From RUG14199 sp045535205 (lineage in GTDB: Bacteria; Bacillota; Clostridia; Oscillospirales; CAG-272): a stretch of DNA of 9,469 nt. Made by a program: the position numbers and the translations under genes. The stretch spans positions 1 through 9,469 of the forward strand of contig JAZSLF010000158.1 of the NCBI GenBank assembly GCA_045535205.1, written 5' to 3'. The notes under the pieces were generated by a model, which saw only the letters and a list, made by a program, of their open reading frames with translations, made no database searches and was not told where the DNA came from. How positions within the stretch are numbered: the first letter of the stretch is position 1; every line of letters starts with the position of its first letter. This document shows, in pieces, positions 7,860 through 9,469 of this stretch.

Positions 7860-7889
7860 AAAAAAACACGGCTTCAATTGAAGCCGTGT
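7860..7889 (-). terminator. Intrinsic terminator of rpsB-tsf
   Basis: A perfect 24-base palindrome (7866-7889, arms ACACGGCTTC and GAAGCCGTGT around AATT) lies 20 bases past the tsf stop codon. On the minus strand it is followed by seven T (7866-7860), the first overlapping the stem end. There is no T-run on the other side, so it works only for minus-strand transcription. Confidence 0.92.
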
Positions 7890-7909
7890 CGGTGTTTATG
7901 AAGTTTAAA

Positions 7910-8842
7910 TTAGTTACCGCTTACCATCTGAGCGATTTCGTCAGCGAAGTTGTCTTCCTTCTTTTCAAGACCTTCGCCTCTTTCGTAGAGACAGAAGGAG
8001 TCGATAGCGATTGCACCGCCGAATGCCTTTGCTGTTTCTGCTACGTACTGACCAACTGTAAGCTTGTCATCCTTAACGTAACCCTGTTCTACGAGACAAA
8101 CTCTTTCATAGAACTTGCCGATCTTACCCTGTACCATCTTTTCGATGATTGCGTCGGGCTTGTTAGCGTTCTTTTCGTCGTTCTTGATCTGAGCGATGAG
8201 GATCTGCTTTTCTTCTTCAACTGCACTTGCGGGAACTTCTTCCTTGCATACGTATACAGAAGGATTACCTGCTGCGATCTGGAGAGCGATGTTCTTTGCA
8301 AATTCTGCGAAGCCTGCGTTGTTAACTGCTGCTTCGTCTGCGTTGAACTTAACGATAACGCCTGCAGAGCCGCCGCCGTGAATGTAGGAAGCGAGAGTGC
8401 CTTCAACGATAACAAAACGTCTGATGTTCATGTTTTCGCCGATTGTTGCGATCATGTTTGTGAGCTTTTCAGCTACTGTGTATTCTGCATCATAAGGAAG
8501 TGCCATGAGTGCATCGTTGTCAGCGGGCTTGTTAGCGATAATTGTTGCGAGAATGCCGCGAACGAATTCCTTGAATGTTTCGTTCTTTGCAACGAAGTCT
8601 GTTTCTGCGTTAACTTCGATCATAGCTGCAACGTCGTGTGCATCGTTGAACATGATGTCAACAACACCTTCGGAAGCAATTCTGCCGGCCTTCTTAGCTG
8701 CTACTGCGAGACCCTTTTCACGAAGAACCTTTACTGCTTCGTCGAAGTCACCGTTAGCTTCTGTGAGAGCCTTCTTGCATTCCATCATACCGCAACCGGT
8801 CTTTGCTCTGAGGTCGGAAACCTGTTTTGCTGTAATAGCCAT
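7910..8842 (-). CDS. tsf: Elongation factor Ts
   Basis: EF-Ts is the cytoplasmic guanine-nucleotide exchange factor that recycles EF-Tu-GDP. The protein has 310 residues, near the usual 290-310. The N-terminal UBA-like domain shows LRAKTGCGMMECKKAL (about 11-26) and LREKGLAVAAKKAGR (40-54). The signature TDFVAKN (81-87) carries the Asp-Phe pair that reaches into EF-Tu. The core repeat includes the IHGGG-x(4)-V stretch typical of the family. The start was placed at MAITAKQ (8842) and not at the ATG 12 bases upstream, because that ATG overlaps the ribosome binding site GGAGG and would add four non-family residues. The gene follows rpsB by 77 bases and ends at a strong terminator, so the pair is one operon. 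Its GC content is higher than that of the RHS gene, as expected for a highly expressed gene. Confidence 0.98.
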   Translation of the reverse strand: MAITAKQVSDLRAKTGCGMMECKKALTEANGDFDEAVKVLREKGLAVAAKKAGRIASEGVVDIMFNDAHDVAAMIEVNAETDFVAKNETFKEFVRGILATIIANKPADNDALMALPYDAEYTVAEKLTNMIATIGENMNIRRFVIVEGTLASYIHGGGSAGVIVKFNADEAAVNNAGFAEFAKNIALQIAAGNPSVYVCKEEVPASAVEEEKQILIAQIKNDEKNANKPDAIIEKMVQGKIGKFYERVCLVEQGYVKDDKLTVGQYVAETAKAFGGAIAIDSFCLYERGEGLEKKEDNFADEIAQMVSGN

Positions 8843-8847
8843 AATAT

Positions 8848-8852
8848 CCTCC
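8848..8852 (-). promoter_or_regulatory. tsf: Ribosome binding site that decides the tsf start
   Basis: GGAGG lies five bases before ATG 8842. It overlaps the in-frame ATG at 8854, which therefore is unlikely to be the start. Confidence 0.85.
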
Positions 8853-8854
8853 AT

Positions 8855-8869
8855 GCCGCATTATGCGGC
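8855..8869 (-). other. Hairpin directly upstream of the tsf ribosome binding site
   Basis: GCCGCA and TGCGGC form a perfect 6-base-pair stem with a three-base loop. It ends three bases before GGAGG. It could modulate tsf translation or mark an mRNA processing site; there is no T-run, so it is not a terminator. Confidence 0.5.
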
Positions 8870-8892
8870 TTCTAAATTTTATTTTTAATGTT

Positions 8893-8906
8893 CCCTCACG
8901 TGAGGG
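8893..8906 (-). other. Perfect 14-base palindrome CCCTCACGTGAGGG in the rpsB-tsf spacer
   Basis: This GC-rich palindrome lies 13 bases after the rpsB stop codon and is followed on the minus strand by an A-rich stretch, not by T. It may be a weak 3' stability hairpin, a processing site or a DNA-binding site. It does not look like a full terminator, in keeping with rpsB-tsf cotranscription. Confidence 0.5.
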
Positions 8907-8919
8907 TTATGTGCATAAA

Positions 8920-9469
8920 TTATGCGTTTTCTGCGTCTTCAGCTTCTTCTGCTGCTGTTACTTCTGCTTCAGCTTCTGCAAGCTGTTCGCCCTGGTGACC
9001 TTCGATAACTGCGTCAGCGATTACGGAAGATACGAGACGGATAGCGCGGATAGCGTCATCGTTACCGGGGATAACGTAGTCAGCATCATCGGGGTCACAG
9101 TTTGTGTCAACGATTGCTACTACGGGGATACCGAGTCTCTTTGCTTCGAGAACTGCGTTGTGTTCTTTTCTGGGGTCAACGATGAATACAGCGGAGGGAA
9201 GAGTATCCATATTCTTGATACCGCCGTAGTTCTTCTCAAGGTCGTAGATCTCCTTAACCTTTGCAGCAACTTCCTTCTTGGGAAGCATATCAAAGGTGCC
9301 GTCAGCCTGCATCTTCTCGAGCTCGTTGAGACGGTTGATGCTCTTTCTGATGGTCTTGAAGTTGGTAAGCATTCCGCCGGGCCAACGTACGTTAACGTAG
9401 TACATACCGCAACGCTCAGCCTCTTCCTTGATGGTGTCGGCAGCCTGCTTCTTGGTACCTACGAAAAGG
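8920..9469 (-). CDS. rpsB: 30S ribosomal protein S2, N-terminus outside window
   Basis: S2 is a late-assembling protein of the small ribosomal subunit, where it also holds S1 in species that have it. The visible 182 complete codons begin at LFVGTKKQA; judged against the family, about 65 N-terminal residues are missing to the right. Family signatures are YYVNVRWPGGMLTNF, the LEKMQADGTF and LPKKEV stretch, LEKNYGGIKNM, the near-invariant VDPRKEHNAV, LGIPVVAIVDTNCDPD and YVIPGNDDAIRAIRL. The protein ends in an acidic Ala/Glu-rich tail (about 25 residues) that is variable in the family. The ATG at 9405 is internal and is not the start. It is followed by tsf in the classic bacterial order. RWPGG, where RWLGG is usual, is a small variation. 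Confidence 0.98.
   Translation of the reverse strand, partial: LFVGTKKQAADTIKEEAERCGMYYVNVRWPGGMLTNFKTIRKSINRLNELEKMQADGTFDMLPKKEVAAKVKEIYDLEKNYGGIKNMDTLPSAVFIVDPRKEHNAVLEAKRLGIPVVAIVDTNCDPDDADYVIPGNDDAIRAIRLVSSVIADAVIEGHQGEQLAEAEAEVTAAEEAEDAENA

Larger units (their letters stand above)
7460..7909. other. tsf-RHS intergenic region, no credible protein gene
   Basis: This 450-base stretch has no convincing coding sequence on either strand. From the tsf side it holds the tsf terminator, two 36-base repeats, two AT-rich inverted repeats (7743-7759, 7703-7722), a sigma-A-type promoter, a 14-base palindrome and a leader of about 140 bases with a minimal ORF. Outside the repeats it is very AT-rich, unlike the two flanking genes. 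Confidence 0.8.

Noticed and set aside
7684..7869. Minus-strand reading frame of 61 codons with a repeated GPQVAFGDLGF peptide
   Set aside because: It starts with GTG inside the terminator hairpin, has no ribosome binding site, and its repeated peptide is simply the translation of the two 36-base repeats, whose 45-base period is a multiple of three.
7886..8875. Long plus-strand open frame of 329 codons opposite tsf
   Set aside because: It lies antisense to an unmistakable EF-Ts gene, is very rich in Cys, and starts inside the terminator palindrome. It is a shadow caused by the codon use of tsf.

Overview
The window reads almost entirely from the minus strand. From right to left it holds the 3' part of rpsB (ribosomal protein S2), a complete tsf (elongation factor Ts) with its intrinsic terminator, a 450-base intergenic region, and the first 7459 bases of one giant gene. 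That gene is open from its ATG at 7459 to the left edge: 2486 codons with no in-frame stop, and the 3' end lies outside the window. The rpsB-tsf pair, strong AGGAGG-type ribosome binding sites, moderate-to-low GC with AT-rich intergenic DNA, and the style of the giant protein all suggest a Gram-positive Clostridia member, possibly a gut Ruminococcus or Oscillospiraceae relative. This is an inference; there is no 16S or other decisive marker.

The giant gene encodes a secreted RHS/YD-repeat protein with the architecture of a polymorphic (WapA-like) toxin. In order it has: a Sec signal peptide; a linker and beta-rich N-terminal region; a DNRLRE-type domain (residues about 319-495); the RHS entry segment (519-568); YD-repeat shell; two tandem jelly-roll carbohydrate-binding-like modules (889-1037, 1042-1194); more YD shell; a ricin-B-like module (1285-1420); more YD shell; six FG-GAP/VCBS-type calcium-loop repeats (about 1738-2052); the last YD repeats; the RHS-associated core (2356-2416, ending in DPTG); and a new C-terminal region that starts with a hydrophobic pre-toxin segment and is cut by the window edge. 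The toxin domain and any immunity gene would lie to the left.

The intergenic region (7460-7909) holds the tsf terminator, two near-identical 36-base repeats that can fold as RNA hairpins on the minus strand, two AT-rich inverted repeats, a good sigma-A-type promoter for the giant gene, a perfect 14-base palindrome about 15 bases inside the predicted transcript, and a leader with a well-spaced Shine-Dalgarno in front of an ATG-TAA minimal ORF. The rpsB-tsf spacer holds two further hairpins.

Functionally, rpsB and tsf are a normal translation operon closed by its own terminator. The giant gene is a separate transcription unit with its own promoter and probably serves contact-dependent competition or surface binding. 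No wholly new system can be proven here. The least ordinary elements are the stack of sugar-binding-like and FG-GAP inserts inside one YD shell and the hairpin repeat pair downstream of tsf.
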